Below, one piece after another: positions 17,996-27,529 of a stretch of DNA of 64,000 bases (the first letter of the stretch is position 1; each line of letters opens with the position of its first letter). The translations under genes and the position numbers were made by a program. The stretch covers positions 124,001 to 188,000 of the forward strand of contig NZ_KB894355.1 in assembly GCF_000374425.1 (NCBI RefSeq). The letters run 5' to 3'. Below the pieces are notes generated by a model that ran no database searches, had not been told where the DNA came from, and saw nothing but the letters and a program-made list of their open reading frames with translations. The stretch is from Acinetobacter tjernbergiae DSM 14971 = CIP 107465 (GTDB taxonomy: Bacteria; Pseudomonadota; Gammaproteobacteria; Pseudomonadales; Moraxellaceae).

Positions 17996-19498
17996 GTGTC
18001 GAATATCGAGAAACCCAAAGCCACCTATGAGCAAGCGATTGCGATAGACAATGCACGTTTAGGTCAATCCTTTAAAGTGATTGCGTATGCTGGCACAGGT
18101 AAAACCACGACTTTACAAATGATCAGTGATGCCATGCCCGAACGGCGTGGTATGTATTTAGCTTTTAACAAAGCCATTGCATCTGAAGCACAGAGTAAAT
18201 TTCATGGCAATGTAAATTGTCGTACCTTTCACTCTCTTGCCTTTCGTAGCGTACCACGTGGCGTAACTGATAAATTACGACTACCGCGTTTAAGCCCAAG
18301 TTTTATTGCTAAAGAATATCGTTTAGAGCCTATTACGCTCCGTCGTTTAATGGGTGGACGTTACGAAAAATATGTATTGATGCCAAGTCGTCTTGCGAGT
18401 TTGGTTGCTAATGCTGTCAGCTATTTCTGCTCGACCAGCTCACAATATCCTGCCCCTCGCCATATTCAAGCACCGAACTGGTTACATCAAGATGATATTG
18501 AATCGTTACAACAACACTTATATCCAGCAGTTGAACGTCGTTGGTTAGAGTCGATTGATCAAAATCATCAAGCAGGCATTGGTCACGATATTTACCTCAA
18601 ACTTTGGGCATTATCAGAACCCAATATTCCGACAGATTATGTTCTGTTTGATGAAGCACAAGATGCTGACCCACTCATGTTGGGCATTTTACTCCGTCAA
18701 AAAAGCACACAAGTGATTTATGTCGGTGATGCACATCAGCAAATCTATGCTTGGCGCGGCGCAGTCAATGCCATGCAACAAATGCCATTACATGAAAGTC
18801 GCTTAACCACCTCTTTCCGTTTTGGCGATGCAATTGCTGATGTTGCAAATAGTCTGCTGGGTGCATTAAACGAAACTGTTCCTCTACTTGGCAATCCGAA
18901 TGTTAAATCGAGTGTCGTGAATAAACCGCATACCAAAATGCGTGATGCAATTCTATGCCGTACCAATGCGAGAGCAATGGAACTATTACTCTCAGGTTTA
19001 GTACATGGTGACAAAGTCGGTTTGCAAGCCGATCACCAAAAACTCAGTCGTTTTGTCGATGCAGCCAGTTTACTCAAACAAGGCAAACGCATTACCGATG
19101 TACCCGAATTGGCTTGGTTCAACTCTTGGCATGATGTGCATGAATATTGTGAAACCAATGATGGTAGTGATATTAAGCCCTTAGTTAAACTGGTTGATGA
19201 TCACGGTACTGAGCCACTCAAAAAAGCGCTTGCTAAAATCACGCCCATTGAACAAGCAGATTATGTGATTTCCACCGCACATAAAGCCAAAGGCTTGGAA
19301 TGGAATCGTGTGCATATCGAAGATGATTATCAATTTAAAATCAATGGACTAGAGCATAAAATTACAGATGAGGAATTAAGACTACTTTATGTTGCCTGTA
19401 CTCGTGCTAAAGTAAGTTTAAATATCCATCATCTTTACGATCTCATACAACAATTAAAACGGGGCGCTCCCTCAAGTCTTCGTCAGTCCGTAGGTTAA
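17996..19498 (+). CDS. Compact UvrD/Rep-like superfamily 1A DNA helicase
   Basis: This 500-residue ATP-dependent helicase has Walker A YAGTGKTTTLQ (residues 31-41), motif Ia YLAFNKAIA, Walker B VLFDEAQDADP, motif III VGDAHQQIYAWRGA, motif V STAHKAKGLEW and motif VI LRLLYVACTRA. It is about 200 residues shorter than UvrD or Rep, with a reduced 2B domain and no nuclease domain. The start is GTG at 17996, 9 nt after hisI. It is followed by a RecF/OLD-like ATPase 23 nt on. A DNA-repair or surveillance role is likely; the pairing also resembles two-gene defence modules, but this is unproven. Confidence 0.88.
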   Translation: MSNIEKPKATYEQAIAIDNARLGQSFKVIAYAGTGKTTTLQMISDAMPERRGMYLAFNKAIASEAQSKFHGNVNCRTFHSLAFRSVPRGVTDKLRLPRLSPSFIAKEYRLEPITLRRLMGGRYEKYVLMPSRLASLVANAVSYFCSTSSQYPAPRHIQAPNWLHQDDIESLQQHLYPAVERRWLESIDQNHQAGIGHDIYLKLWALSEPNIPTDYVLFDEAQDADPLMLGILLRQKSTQVIYVGDAHQQIYAWRGAVNAMQQMPLHESRLTTSFRFGDAIADVANSLLGALNETVPLLGNPNVKSSVVNKPHTKMRDAILCRTNARAMELLLSGLVHGDKVGLQADHQKLSRFVDAASLLKQGKRITDVPELAWFNSWHDVHEYCETNDGSDIKPLVKLVDDHGTEPLKKALAKITPIEQADYVISTAHKAKGLEWNRVHIEDDYQFKINGLEHKITDEELRLLYVACTRAKVSLNIHHLYDLIQQLKRGAPSSLRQSVG

Positions 19499-19521
19499 GC
19501 GCTTATGTTCAGGGGGAGCTT

Positions 19522-20904
19522 ATGCAACTTGAATCGGTGCTATTTAAACATGTTGGAATGTTTCGAGATTTAACAATTAAATTTCAACCTGCAGAACGTC
19601 CCATCACGCTTATTTTAGGTGAGCAAGCCACAGGAAAAACCACCGTTTTACGAAATATCTATCAAGCCCTGACTTGGTTTTCCGCGCGTTATAAAGATCT
19701 TCGGACTGCGGGTGTCGTGATTGCGGATCAAGATATTATGTTGACGCGCTTGCAAGCCAAAGTTCAGCTTCAAGTCCGCATAAGCAGCGAACTGAATAGT
19801 AGCCTGCCAGAAAGTAGCTCTGCGCAGCAAACCGATACTCAAAGCTGTAGTTGGAAATTATTTAAAACATTTAACAGTCAAGGCGTGGGCATTAGCCAAG
19901 TTGAAACTCAACAACTAGATCAAATGGTGTCGTTGTATCAAAAAACCAGCCTTCAAGACCCTTTATTTAGTTTACCGTTAATTGCCTACTATCCTGCTGA
20001 ACGTTTTGTGCAAGAGGTCAATTTACAAAGTAAGAATGCACCAGGAACATTACAAGACATTTCAGCCTATGACCTCACCGCACTTCCATACACCACCTTT
20101 GCCCGTTTTTTTGAGTGGCTCAGAGAAATTAGCGATGTTGAAAATGCTCACTCTGCTCATATCGTTCGGCGGTTAATGGGCAATGATTTTAGCCAACAGA
20201 ACCAGTCTGAGATTTTGCAGCAACTACAACAAGAGCTGATCAATCACCCAAAACAATTTTCAGCACCTAATTTATATGCGCTGAAAAAAAGCTTACATAC
20301 GATTTTCCCAGAATTGAATGATATCTATATTCAATATATCCCTAAGCTTCAATTAATGGTGCGCTACCGCGATCAGACCATTCCTTTTCAACAGCTATCA
20401 GCCTCTCTTAAAACATGGATTGCATTGGTCGGGGATATTACACGTCGTTTATGTTTGCTTAACCCACATTGTTTTGACCCATGTTTAGAAGGTGAAGGCA
20501 TATTATTGATTGATCAGATTGACCACCAATTAGATCAAAATATAAGTGCTGAGATTTTAGAGCGTTTGCATCAAGCATTTCCAAGACTACAAATTATTGC
20601 GTCGGGTAATCGCGATGAATTGCTAGAGCATGCCTTAGAATATCAATGCTTAAAGCTAGGTAATAAAGGAATTTATGAGATAAATATTGAAAAATCTCAA
20701 CAACAACTTTCACAACTTTATAATGAACTGAATCGAGCAGATGATGCCGGTTTTTCGCAAAATCAAAACTTACTAGAATCAGAAACTTTGATCAGTAAAG
20801 TAGATCAGCTCTTTCAACAAATCAAAGCTTTAGATGAGCAGGAAAAAAATAATTTGCTTCATCTTCTGAAGATTGATGATACGCCTCAAGAGACATCATT
20901 TTGA
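19522..20904 (+). CDS. RecF/OLD-like AAA ATPase with degenerate Walker B
   Basis: This 460-residue protein has the N-terminus of SMC/RecF-type ATPases (LFKHVGMFRDLTIKF) and a Walker A at residues 33-40 (GEQATGKT). A signature-like LSASLKTWIAL lies near residue 292 and a Walker B at about 327-334 (ILLIDQID). The usual catalytic Glu after the Asp is Gln332. The region where a switch His normally sits reads IIASGNRDELL. No TOPRIM or HNH domain follows; the C-terminus is helical. The strong Shine-Dalgarno sequence (AGGGGGAGC) can pair with GCTCCC at 19466-19471 in the end of the helicase gene. Partner and function are unknown. Confidence 0.8.
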   Translation: MQLESVLFKHVGMFRDLTIKFQPAERPITLILGEQATGKTTVLRNIYQALTWFSARYKDLRTAGVVIADQDIMLTRLQAKVQLQVRISSELNSSLPESSSAQQTDTQSCSWKLFKTFNSQGVGISQVETQQLDQMVSLYQKTSLQDPLFSLPLIAYYPAERFVQEVNLQSKNAPGTLQDISAYDLTALPYTTFARFFEWLREISDVENAHSAHIVRRLMGNDFSQQNQSEILQQLQQELINHPKQFSAPNLYALKKSLHTIFPELNDIYIQYIPKLQLMVRYRDQTIPFQQLSASLKTWIALVGDITRRLCLLNPHCFDPCLEGEGILLIDQIDHQLDQNISAEILERLHQAFPRLQIIASGNRDELLEHALEYQCLKLGNKGIYEINIEKSQQQLSQLYNELNRADDAGFSQNQNLLESETLISKVDQLFQQIKALDEQEKNNLLHLLKIDDTPQETSF

Positions 20905-20961
20905 AAAAGTAGAGTTCATTCAATTCCAATCGAGACATCAACCTGAGAAACTATTCTCCCC

Positions 20962-21471
20962 TCATCTTTGATGAAAACTTTTCTGAACTTGCTTTACCAT
21001 TGCATGATGCTTCTTATATGCAGCATGCATGTTTGCTAAATCGAGTGTTCTTTTACGACCACAGTACCAAGCACAATAGCTGAATAAAGCGATCATAATG
21101 AATGAACCGATTATCATAGGCATGTTGGCTATCCCCATATAAATAGCGGAGACCAGTCCAGATACCAAAAATAAAGACATAAGCCCCATAATCACTGCAC
21201 CAATAATCAGTGCTGTACGATTTAAAAATGCAATCGCTATAAGCAGCGCAATAGAAAGCATAATGATGAATAAAACCACAGCTTCTGCAAATGATTGTGA
21301 AGCAAACTCTGCAATAAGATGATGCTGAATAGCCCTTATATATCCGCCCATCATAAAGAATAGAAAAAATGCAATTAAATAAATTGTTTTTGGAACGTTC
21401 ACCTTCATTGGAAGAGGTGAACCATTTTTTATGTGATCAGATGAAAAAGTTAGATCAAGATTGTTTTCCAT
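20962..21471 (-). CDS. Hypothetical four-helix inner-membrane protein
   Basis: This 169-residue protein of unknown function shows four hydrophobic segments: about residues 29-46 (TIYLIAFFLFFMMGGYI), 66-84 (VVLFIIMLSIALLIAIAFL), 89-110 (LIIGAVIMGLMSLFLVSGLVS) and 116-134 (ANMPMIIGSFIMIALFSYC). A basic C-terminal tail is rich in His, Lys and Arg (CGRKRTLDL, KKHHAMVKQVQKSFHQR). The N-terminus is short and cytosolic-looking. It converges on the ATPase gene and is divergent from the Mrp operon. I do not recognise the family. Confidence 0.65.
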   Translation of the reverse strand: MENNLDLTFSSDHIKNGSPLPMKVNVPKTIYLIAFFLFFMMGGYIRAIQHHLIAEFASQSFAEAVVLFIIMLSIALLIAIAFLNRTALIIGAVIMGLMSLFLVSGLVSAIYMGIANMPMIIGSFIMIALFSYCAWYCGRKRTLDLANMHAAYKKHHAMVKQVQKSFHQR

Positions 21472-21977
21472 ATTAGCCCCTAAAAATCAATAAAATCTAT
21501 AGCGTATTCATTGGCTATTACATCCTCATTGAATATTCATATGTTCAACATAAAGTTCTATTATTTAACCACATAAAGCAGCCATATGATGGTCAAATCA
21601 CACAGCGGCTCTCTATCTTGATTAACCCTGTATGATTCGCCCTTCTCACTCAATACAACAAAAGATAACGAGATCAGCAAGTGATGATAAGCAATAAAAT
21701 TGAAGTAAAAAAATGCTATAAATAGCTTTAACCAAAGAATCTTTTTTCAGCCATTCTATTCAAAAGATGTTGTTAGTTTCATGTAATAACATCAGATTTT
21801 TGTTGATTTTTTATAGTAAAATAAAATTCATTTTTTACTTTCAAGTTGTGCAATACAACTTGCTCTTTTCGTTAACTTGATTGGGTTTCGCGACTTTAAA
21901 CCTTGGCATTCTCTTTGAACGCCTTAAGTCCTGAAAGAAAATCCACCTTTAGGTCTCTCTCGACCTAAATCATTGAC
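21472..21977 (+). promoter_or_regulatory. Long intergenic region with hairpin-rich leader upstream of the Mrp operon
   Basis: This 506-nt gap contains no convincing gene. Three hairpins precede mrpA: GATGTTGTT/AATAACATC (21766-21793), followed by GATTTTTG; CAAGTTGT-gcaat-ACAACTTG (21842-21862), followed by CTCTTTTC; and TTTAGGTC-tctctc-GACCTAAA (21948-21969), ending 8 nt before the mrpA ATG at 21978. A shorter GGTTT/AAACC stem is at about 21884-21902. No Shine-Dalgarno sequence is visible between the last hairpin and the ATG. This suggests a structured 5' leader controlling the operon; no known riboswitch was recognised by eye. Confidence 0.5.
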
Positions 21978-24821
21978 ATGGATACCAGTGTGCTACCGAT
22001 TATTATTTTATTACCACTTATACTTGGCACGACCCTTGTCTCACAATTGCAACGTATTTCACGGGGCGTGATGGCACTTGGGGCAATTGGCATCAGCCTA
22101 AGTTGTTTTATTTTACTGCTTAACCAAGCAGAAACTGTGCTACAAGGTCATGCTATTCAACAAAGCTGGAATTGGATTCCACAACTCGGCATTAATCTGA
22201 GTTTTCGCCTAGATGCCTTAGGCTTATTGTTTAGTTTACTGATCAGCGGTATCGGCACACTGATTTATATTTATGCCTATTATTATCTCAGCCCTAAAAA
22301 CTCTCTTGCTAAACTCTACCAATTGCTCATGCTGTTTATGGCAGCTATGCTTGGAATTTCTCTCTCAAATAATTTAATTATTCTCTTGGTATTTTGGGAA
22401 CTCACCAGTATTTCCTCATTCCTGCTTGTCGGTTATTGGAGTCAATATGATGCCGCCCAACGTGGCGCACGTATGGCACTCACCATCACGGGAATGGGTG
22501 GTTTAGCAATGTTAGGGGGCTTTGTACTCCTAGGGCAGATCACAGGGACTTATCAGATTGATCAACTGGTCTTAATGAAAGATTCCATTCAACAACATCA
22601 ATTATTTATTCCAACGCTACTTTTAATTTTATTAGGTGCATTTACCAAAAGTGCGCAATTTCCTTTTCACTTTTGGTTGCCCAATGCAATGGCAGCACCC
22701 ACCCCTGTTTCAGCCTATCTACATTCAGCAACGATGGTGAAAGCAGGCATTTTCTTATTAGCACGTTTAGCCCCTCTATTTATTGGTGCTGCGCTGTACC
22801 ACAACATTGTGACCTTTGTTGGTCTATTTACCTTGTGTATGGCAGCAGGTTTCGCCATTTTCAAAGAAGATCTTAAAGGTCTGTTGGCATATTCGACCAT
22901 CAGCCATTTAGGTTTAATTGTTTGTTTGCTTGGTATTGGTTCACCACTTGCTGTTGCAGCCGCGATTTTCCACATCATTAACCATGCAACATTTAAAGCA
23001 GCCTTGTTCATGATTGCAGGCATTATTGATCATGAAACAGGTACACGTGATTTACGTAAGCTCAGTGGTATTTGGCAAGTGCTCCCCTTTACAGGGACAT
23101 TAACCATGATTACGGCTGCCTCGATGGCAGGTGTTCCGCTCACCAATGGTTTTCTTTCCAAAGAAATGTTCTTTACTGAGTTACTGGCAAATTTGTCTGG
23201 CCCAGTAATGGTGATTTCAGCAATTGTTGCAACTCTGTCAGGGATTTTCGCGGTCAGTTATTCCATTCGTTTAGTGCATGGCGTGTTCTTTGATGGCAGC
23301 ATTGGTCAACAGGTTCCAAACAAAGAAGCACATGAACCCGCTTTAGGGATGCGCTTGCCAGCAATTATTTTGGCAAGCTTATGTATTTTAGTTGGTATTT
23401 TCCCTGCCTTACTGGCAGGAACAATGGTCAATAGTGTAACGCGCGCAAGTTTGGCACAACCCGAATTTGAAGGTATTCATTTAGCAATTTGGCATGGTAT
23501 TAATGCTCCTCTAATGATGAGCCTCATCGCCTTGATTGGTGGTGGACTGTTTTACTTTACACTCGCTAAAAATGGACGACTGAGGAAGATCGACCTCGAT
23601 CCTTATTTAGGAAAGTTTCAAGGCAAAATCTTATTTGAGTTATTCCTTAAACATCTGTTACTGACTAGCCTAAAAATTAAAAAAGCAACAGAAACAGGGT
23701 CGCTACAAAGTTATCTGCTTTGGATTGTTTTATTTAGCATCATCATGGTCGGGCTACCATTATTCAACCAAGGTCTGACCACAGGCACACGAGAACTCAC
23801 CCATGCACCGTTGGTGGCAATCGTATTATGGCTGACGCTATTCTGCGGATGCTGGATGATGCTCTGGTTTCACCATGAGCGGATCAAAGCCGTTTTGATT
23901 AGTGGTGCAGTCGGACTGGTCGTCACCATGGTATTCGTAACGCTATCTGCACCAGACTTGGCGCTCACTCAAATTACCGTTGATGTCGTCACCACCGTCT
24001 TATTATTGATGAGCTTATCATTATTACCACAATTAACCCCTTATGAATCGAGCCGTCCACGCCGTTGGCGAGATGCGAGCTTGGCGATTGCAGGTGGTGT
24101 CGGAATTGGTTGGATTACATGGCTGATCTTAACCCGTGAACATAATTCCATTTCATGGTTCTTCTTACAACAATCAATACCATTAGGTGGTGGCTCAAAT
24201 GTTGTCAACGTCATTCTCGTTGACTTCCGTGGTTTTGATACCTTCGGTGAAATTGCCGTACTCGGTATCGCTGCAATTGGTGCGCTTTGTCTGATGGATG
24301 GTATGCGTGCGCATGGAACCACCATGACACAAGGCTTATCTTATCGTTTTAACCCTTCGCCATTGATGTTACGAATTTCTGCTTCATGGGTACTTCCTCT
24401 CGCTTTAGTCGTGAGCATCTATATCTTCATGCGTGGTCATAATTACCCTGGTGGTGGCTTTATTGCAGGTTTAATCACCGCAATGGCGCTGATCATTCAA
24501 TACATTGTTTTAGGTCAAGATAAAACCGAACAATTGATTAAAGCCAGATCTGGTCGCCTCTATGAAATATGGATCGGCTCAGGCTTAGCGATAGCAGGTC
24601 TCACAGGCATCGCTGCTTGGTTCTGGTCACGCCCGTTCTTAACAACAGCACATATTTATGTAGAACCCCCTTTATTTGGAAAAATGCATTTAGCTTCGGC
24701 TGTCTCATTTGATCTCGGGGTTTACATGACCGTTGTTGGTGCGACGATGCTGTTAATTTCGGTCTTAGGTGATTCACGTCACTCAAGTATGTCTGGACCT
24801 GTTCCAAGTGGAGATAAATAA
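21978..24821 (+). CDS. mrpA: Mrp-type Na+/H+ antiporter subunit A (MrpA-MrpB fusion)
   Basis: This is the large subunit of the multi-component cation/proton antiporter, related to NuoL of complex I. The 947-residue protein has many membrane helices. Its proton-channel core includes the ELTSISSFLLVGYW and GAFTKSAQFPFHFWLPNAM regions, with the conserved lysine and glutamate of this family. The C-terminal third (from about residue 790, SWVLPLALVVSIYIFMRGHNYPGGG) is a MrpB domain fused to A, as in the mrpAB layout of other proteobacteria. It is the first of six genes, in the order AB-C-D-E-F-G. Confidence 0.95.
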   Translation: MDTSVLPIIILLPLILGTTLVSQLQRISRGVMALGAIGISLSCFILLLNQAETVLQGHAIQQSWNWIPQLGINLSFRLDALGLLFSLLISGIGTLIYIYAYYYLSPKNSLAKLYQLLMLFMAAMLGISLSNNLIILLVFWELTSISSFLLVGYWSQYDAAQRGARMALTITGMGGLAMLGGFVLLGQITGTYQIDQLVLMKDSIQQHQLFIPTLLLILLGAFTKSAQFPFHFWLPNAMAAPTPVSAYLHSATMVKAGIFLLARLAPLFIGAALYHNIVTFVGLFTLCMAAGFAIFKEDLKGLLAYSTISHLGLIVCLLGIGSPLAVAAAIFHIINHATFKAALFMIAGIIDHETGTRDLRKLSGIWQVLPFTGTLTMITAASMAGVPLTNGFLSKEMFFTELLANLSGPVMVISAIVATLSGIFAVSYSIRLVHGVFFDGSIGQQVPNKEAHEPALGMRLPAIILASLCILVGIFPALLAGTMVNSVTRASLAQPEFEGIHLAIWHGINAPLMMSLIALIGGGLFYFTLAKNGRLRKIDLDPYLGKFQGKILFELFLKHLLLTSLKIKKATETGSLQSYLLWIVLFSIIMVGLPLFNQGLTTGTRELTHAPLVAIVLWLTLFCGCWMMLWFHHERIKAVLISGAVGLVVTMVFVTLSAPDLALTQITVDVVTTVLLLMSLSLLPQLTPYESSRPRRWRDASLAIAGGVGIGWITWLILTREHNSISWFFLQQSIPLGGGSNVVNVILVDFRGFDTFGEIAVLGIAAIGALCLMDGMRAHGTTMTQGLSYRFNPSPLMLRISASWVLPLALVVSIYIFMRGHNYPGGGFIAGLITAMALIIQYIVLGQDKTEQLIKARSGRLYEIWIGSGLAIAGLTGIAAWFWSRPFLTTAHIYVEPPLFGKMHLASAVSFDLGVYMTVVGATMLLISVLGDSRHSSMSGPVPSGDK

Positions 24822-24822
24822 A

Positions 24823-25191
24823 ATGGTTAGTATTGAATTTCTACTCGCTTCAGGAATTGGTCTACTGAGTGCAACAGGCATCTATTTAATTCTACGTGCC
24901 AGAACATTTCCTGTTGTGCTTGGTTTAGCCATGATTGGCTATGCCGTAAACTTATTTTTGTTTGCAATGGGGCGTACTCAAATTAATGCACCTGCAATCA
25001 TTACCGAAACAACCAAAGTAACCGACCCACTCCCTCAGGCATTGGTACTGACTGCAATTGTCATTGGTTTTGCAACCACGGCTTTTATCGTACAGCTTGC
25101 ACTGCGTAGTCGTTACGAGTCTGGGACAGATCATGTTGACTCAAAAGAAGAACCAACCTTGACTTATGACCCACGCGAGGATGAGCCATAA
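24823..25191 (+). CDS. mrpC: Mrp-type Na+/H+ antiporter subunit C
   Basis: This 122-residue NuoK-like subunit has three membrane helices: MVSIEFLLASGIGLLSATGIYL, VVLGLAMIGYAVNLFLFAMG and PQALVLTAIVIGFATTAFIV. An acidic hydrophilic tail ends in DPREDEP. ATG 24823 is chosen because it lies 1 nt after the mrpA stop and begins the first helix; an in-frame ATG at 24769 lies inside mrpA. Its TAA overlaps the ATG of mrpD. Confidence 0.93.
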   Translation: MVSIEFLLASGIGLLSATGIYLILRARTFPVVLGLAMIGYAVNLFLFAMGRTQINAPAIITETTKVTDPLPQALVLTAIVIGFATTAFIVQLALRSRYESGTDHVDSKEEPTLTYDPREDEP

Positions 25192-27002
25192 TGTTTGATT
25201 TCAATAGTTTTTGGCATGCTCATACTCCAATTTTAAGTATTCTCATTCCAGCATTTACCAGTTTTTTATTGGTTTTGTTGGGGAATCCAGGTTCTGGTTC
25301 TTTAAAACAAGATTGGCGACAACCATGGCGACGTGGCATTAGTCTAGGTTCTACACTTCTAGGCCTAATCACAGCAATCAGTTATTTGATGATCGCCAAT
25401 ACAGGTCAAGTCACCGTTTACCAACTCGGTGAATGGTCTGCGCCCTTTGGGATTGTCTTAGTCCTCGATCGTTTATCTGCATTCATGTTGGTGCTCACTT
25501 ATGCACTTGCCGCACCTGTCATTTGGTATGCCAGTGATAACTGGGATACACGAGGGCGCTACTTCCATACCATGTTCCATTTTCTACTGATGGGATTAAC
25601 AGGTGCATTTCTCACAGGCGATTTATTTAACTTATTCGTGTTCTTCGAAATATTGTTAATGGCATCTTATGTACTGCTATTACATGGTCAAGGTCGCCCC
25701 CGCTTCCAACTCGGGGTACATTACGTCACCATTAACTTAGTAGCGTCTGCCCTGTTCCTCATTGGTTTGGGCATGATTTATGGTAGCGTTGGTAGTTTAA
25801 ATATGACCGATGTAAGTCGCCTCCTTCCAACTTTGGATAGTGATCAACATAAACTTGCAATTGCAGGTGGCTTATTACTCTTTGTGGTATTTGGCATCAA
25901 AGCAGCAATGTTACCTGTTGGCTTTTGGCTACCCAAGACTTATGCCGTTGCAAGCACTCCTGTGGCAGCTATTTTTACTATCATGACCAAAATGGGAATC
26001 TACGCCATTTTACGGGTCAATGGCACCGTCTTTGATGATGCGCTCGCACAAAGTATTTTTAAAAATACCTTACTGATTATTGGCTTAATCACTTCATTTT
26101 ATGGCGTGATTGGTGCAATTGCTGCTGAACGCCTACGCCGTTTTGTTGGCTTTATGGTGCTATCATCTATTGGTACATTGCTGATCGCAATTGCGATGTT
26201 CAACACCCAAGCTTGGTCAGCAGCATTATATTATTTAGTACATAGTACGCTGGTTGCCGCCGCATTCTATTTATTCTGTGGTTGGATGACCTCGCAACGT
26301 GGTTCTTTCAAAGACCATTTAAAAGTTGCACCTAAAATCAAACAGGAAAAAGCAGCAGCATTTACTTATTTTACCATTGCATTGATGATGGCAGGTTTAC
26401 CCCCTTTCAGCGGTTTCTTAGGTAAAGTGTTTATCTTACAAGCAACCGCTGAAACGCCTTATCAAGGGTGGATTATTGCCGTTATCCTTGTTGTTAGCCT
26501 ACTCAGCATTATTGCACTTACCCGTGTTGGTTTTATCCTGTTCTGGCGTGCAAGCCCACCTGAAGCAAATCCAAAAGAAGCTGCTTATGCTGCCTACCAA
26601 GCTTTACCTGCGGTTGCGCCAAATCGTAATGACAAAGCAATCTATATGCTTTTGGCAGGACTAATTGCTTATGTCATATTTGCTGCCCCTATTCAAACCT
26701 ATACCGTTTTAACCGCACAGCAAATCCAAAATCATGCACTTTATCAACAAAGTATTTTAAAACATGATATGCAAGGTCGTGCGATTAGTGTGCAGCCATT
26801 TGATGCAGGTTATTTACCTGAAACAAAGTATGGTGGTGAAGTCGAAGATCATAATGCCCTATTAATTCCAGATGTGATCTCGAAACCAACGTTACAAGGC
26901 GAGCATATTTCTGAATATAAACAACGCCAAATAGCCGAGCAAACTTTGGCTAGTCCCACAATTCCCAATACAACACAATTAAAACCGATGGAGGAACACT
27001 AA
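25191..27002 (+). CDS. mrpD: Mrp-type Na+/H+ antiporter subunit D
   Basis: This 603-residue NuoM/NuoN-like proton-translocating subunit contains the core motifs GDLFNLFVFFEILLMASY and FGIKAAMLPVGFWLPKTYA, with the lysine-bearing helix. The last 100 or so residues (from about 505) are a hydrophilic tail, longer than in many homologues. The start overlaps the mrpC stop by one base and the stop overlaps the mrpE start by one base, indicating translational coupling. Confidence 0.95.
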   Translation: MFDFNSFWHAHTPILSILIPAFTSFLLVLLGNPGSGSLKQDWRQPWRRGISLGSTLLGLITAISYLMIANTGQVTVYQLGEWSAPFGIVLVLDRLSAFMLVLTYALAAPVIWYASDNWDTRGRYFHTMFHFLLMGLTGAFLTGDLFNLFVFFEILLMASYVLLLHGQGRPRFQLGVHYVTINLVASALFLIGLGMIYGSVGSLNMTDVSRLLPTLDSDQHKLAIAGGLLLFVVFGIKAAMLPVGFWLPKTYAVASTPVAAIFTIMTKMGIYAILRVNGTVFDDALAQSIFKNTLLIIGLITSFYGVIGAIAAERLRRFVGFMVLSSIGTLLIAIAMFNTQAWSAALYYLVHSTLVAAAFYLFCGWMTSQRGSFKDHLKVAPKIKQEKAAAFTYFTIALMMAGLPPFSGFLGKVFILQATAETPYQGWIIAVILVVSLLSIIALTRVGFILFWRASPPEANPKEAAYAAYQALPAVAPNRNDKAIYMLLAGLIAYVIFAAPIQTYTVLTAQQIQNHALYQQSILKHDMQGRAISVQPFDAGYLPETKYGGEVEDHNALLIPDVISKPTLQGEHISEYKQRQIAEQTLASPTIPNTTQLKPMEEH

Positions 27003-27529
27003 TGCAAAAACGCGCTTTGCTTGATCATTGGTTTCCTCATCCCTTTGTGTCATTTTTAATTTTTGTGACGTGGTTAATGCTGTCACATAGTTTAGATATT
27101 GCTGACATCTTTACCGCATTGTTATTAGGCATTCTGATTGCTCGTTTGGTTAGCCCTTTCATTACGCGTACACCACGTATTCACTGGTTACCTGCAATCA
27201 AATTATTTTTTGTGGTGTTATGGGATATTGTGATTTCTAACTTTCGTGTGGCTAAAATGGTACTTGGGCCAATGGATCAGTTACACCCTAAATGGTATCG
27301 CGTTCCACTAGAAACTGAGCATGAGCAAGTCAATACGCTATTAGCCATGATTATTACCACTACACCAGGTACGGTATCTGCGGGGATTGATCAAGAACGT
27401 GGTGATATCTTAGTTCATGCGCTGAGTACTGATCATGCCGATCTAGATATTCAAGACATCAAGCAACGCTATGAAATGCCTTTGCTCGAAATCTTTGATG
27501 TAAAGATCACAGAAGGAGCAACTCAATGA
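27002..27529 (+). CDS. mrpE: Mrp-type Na+/H+ antiporter subunit E
   Basis: This 175-residue subunit has N-terminal membrane helices (FVSFLIFVTWLMLSHSL and IFTALLLGILIARLV). A conserved soluble part follows, with LLAMIITTTPGTVSAGID and the LVHAL segment typical of MrpE. The stop region overlaps mrpF by 4 bp (ATGA). It is required for complex assembly in characterised Mrp systems. Confidence 0.94.
   Translation: MQKRALLDHWFPHPFVSFLIFVTWLMLSHSLDIADIFTALLLGILIARLVSPFITRTPRIHWLPAIKLFFVVLWDIVISNFRVAKMVLGPMDQLHPKWYRVPLETEHEQVNTLLAMIITTTPGTVSAGIDQERGDILVHALSTDHADLDIQDIKQRYEMPLLEIFDVKITEGATQ

Noticed and set aside
17996..20904. A complete Gabija defence system
   Set aside because: The ATPase has no TOPRIM nuclease domain and a degenerate Walker B, and the gene order and neighbours (hisI, Mrp operon) look like core genome.
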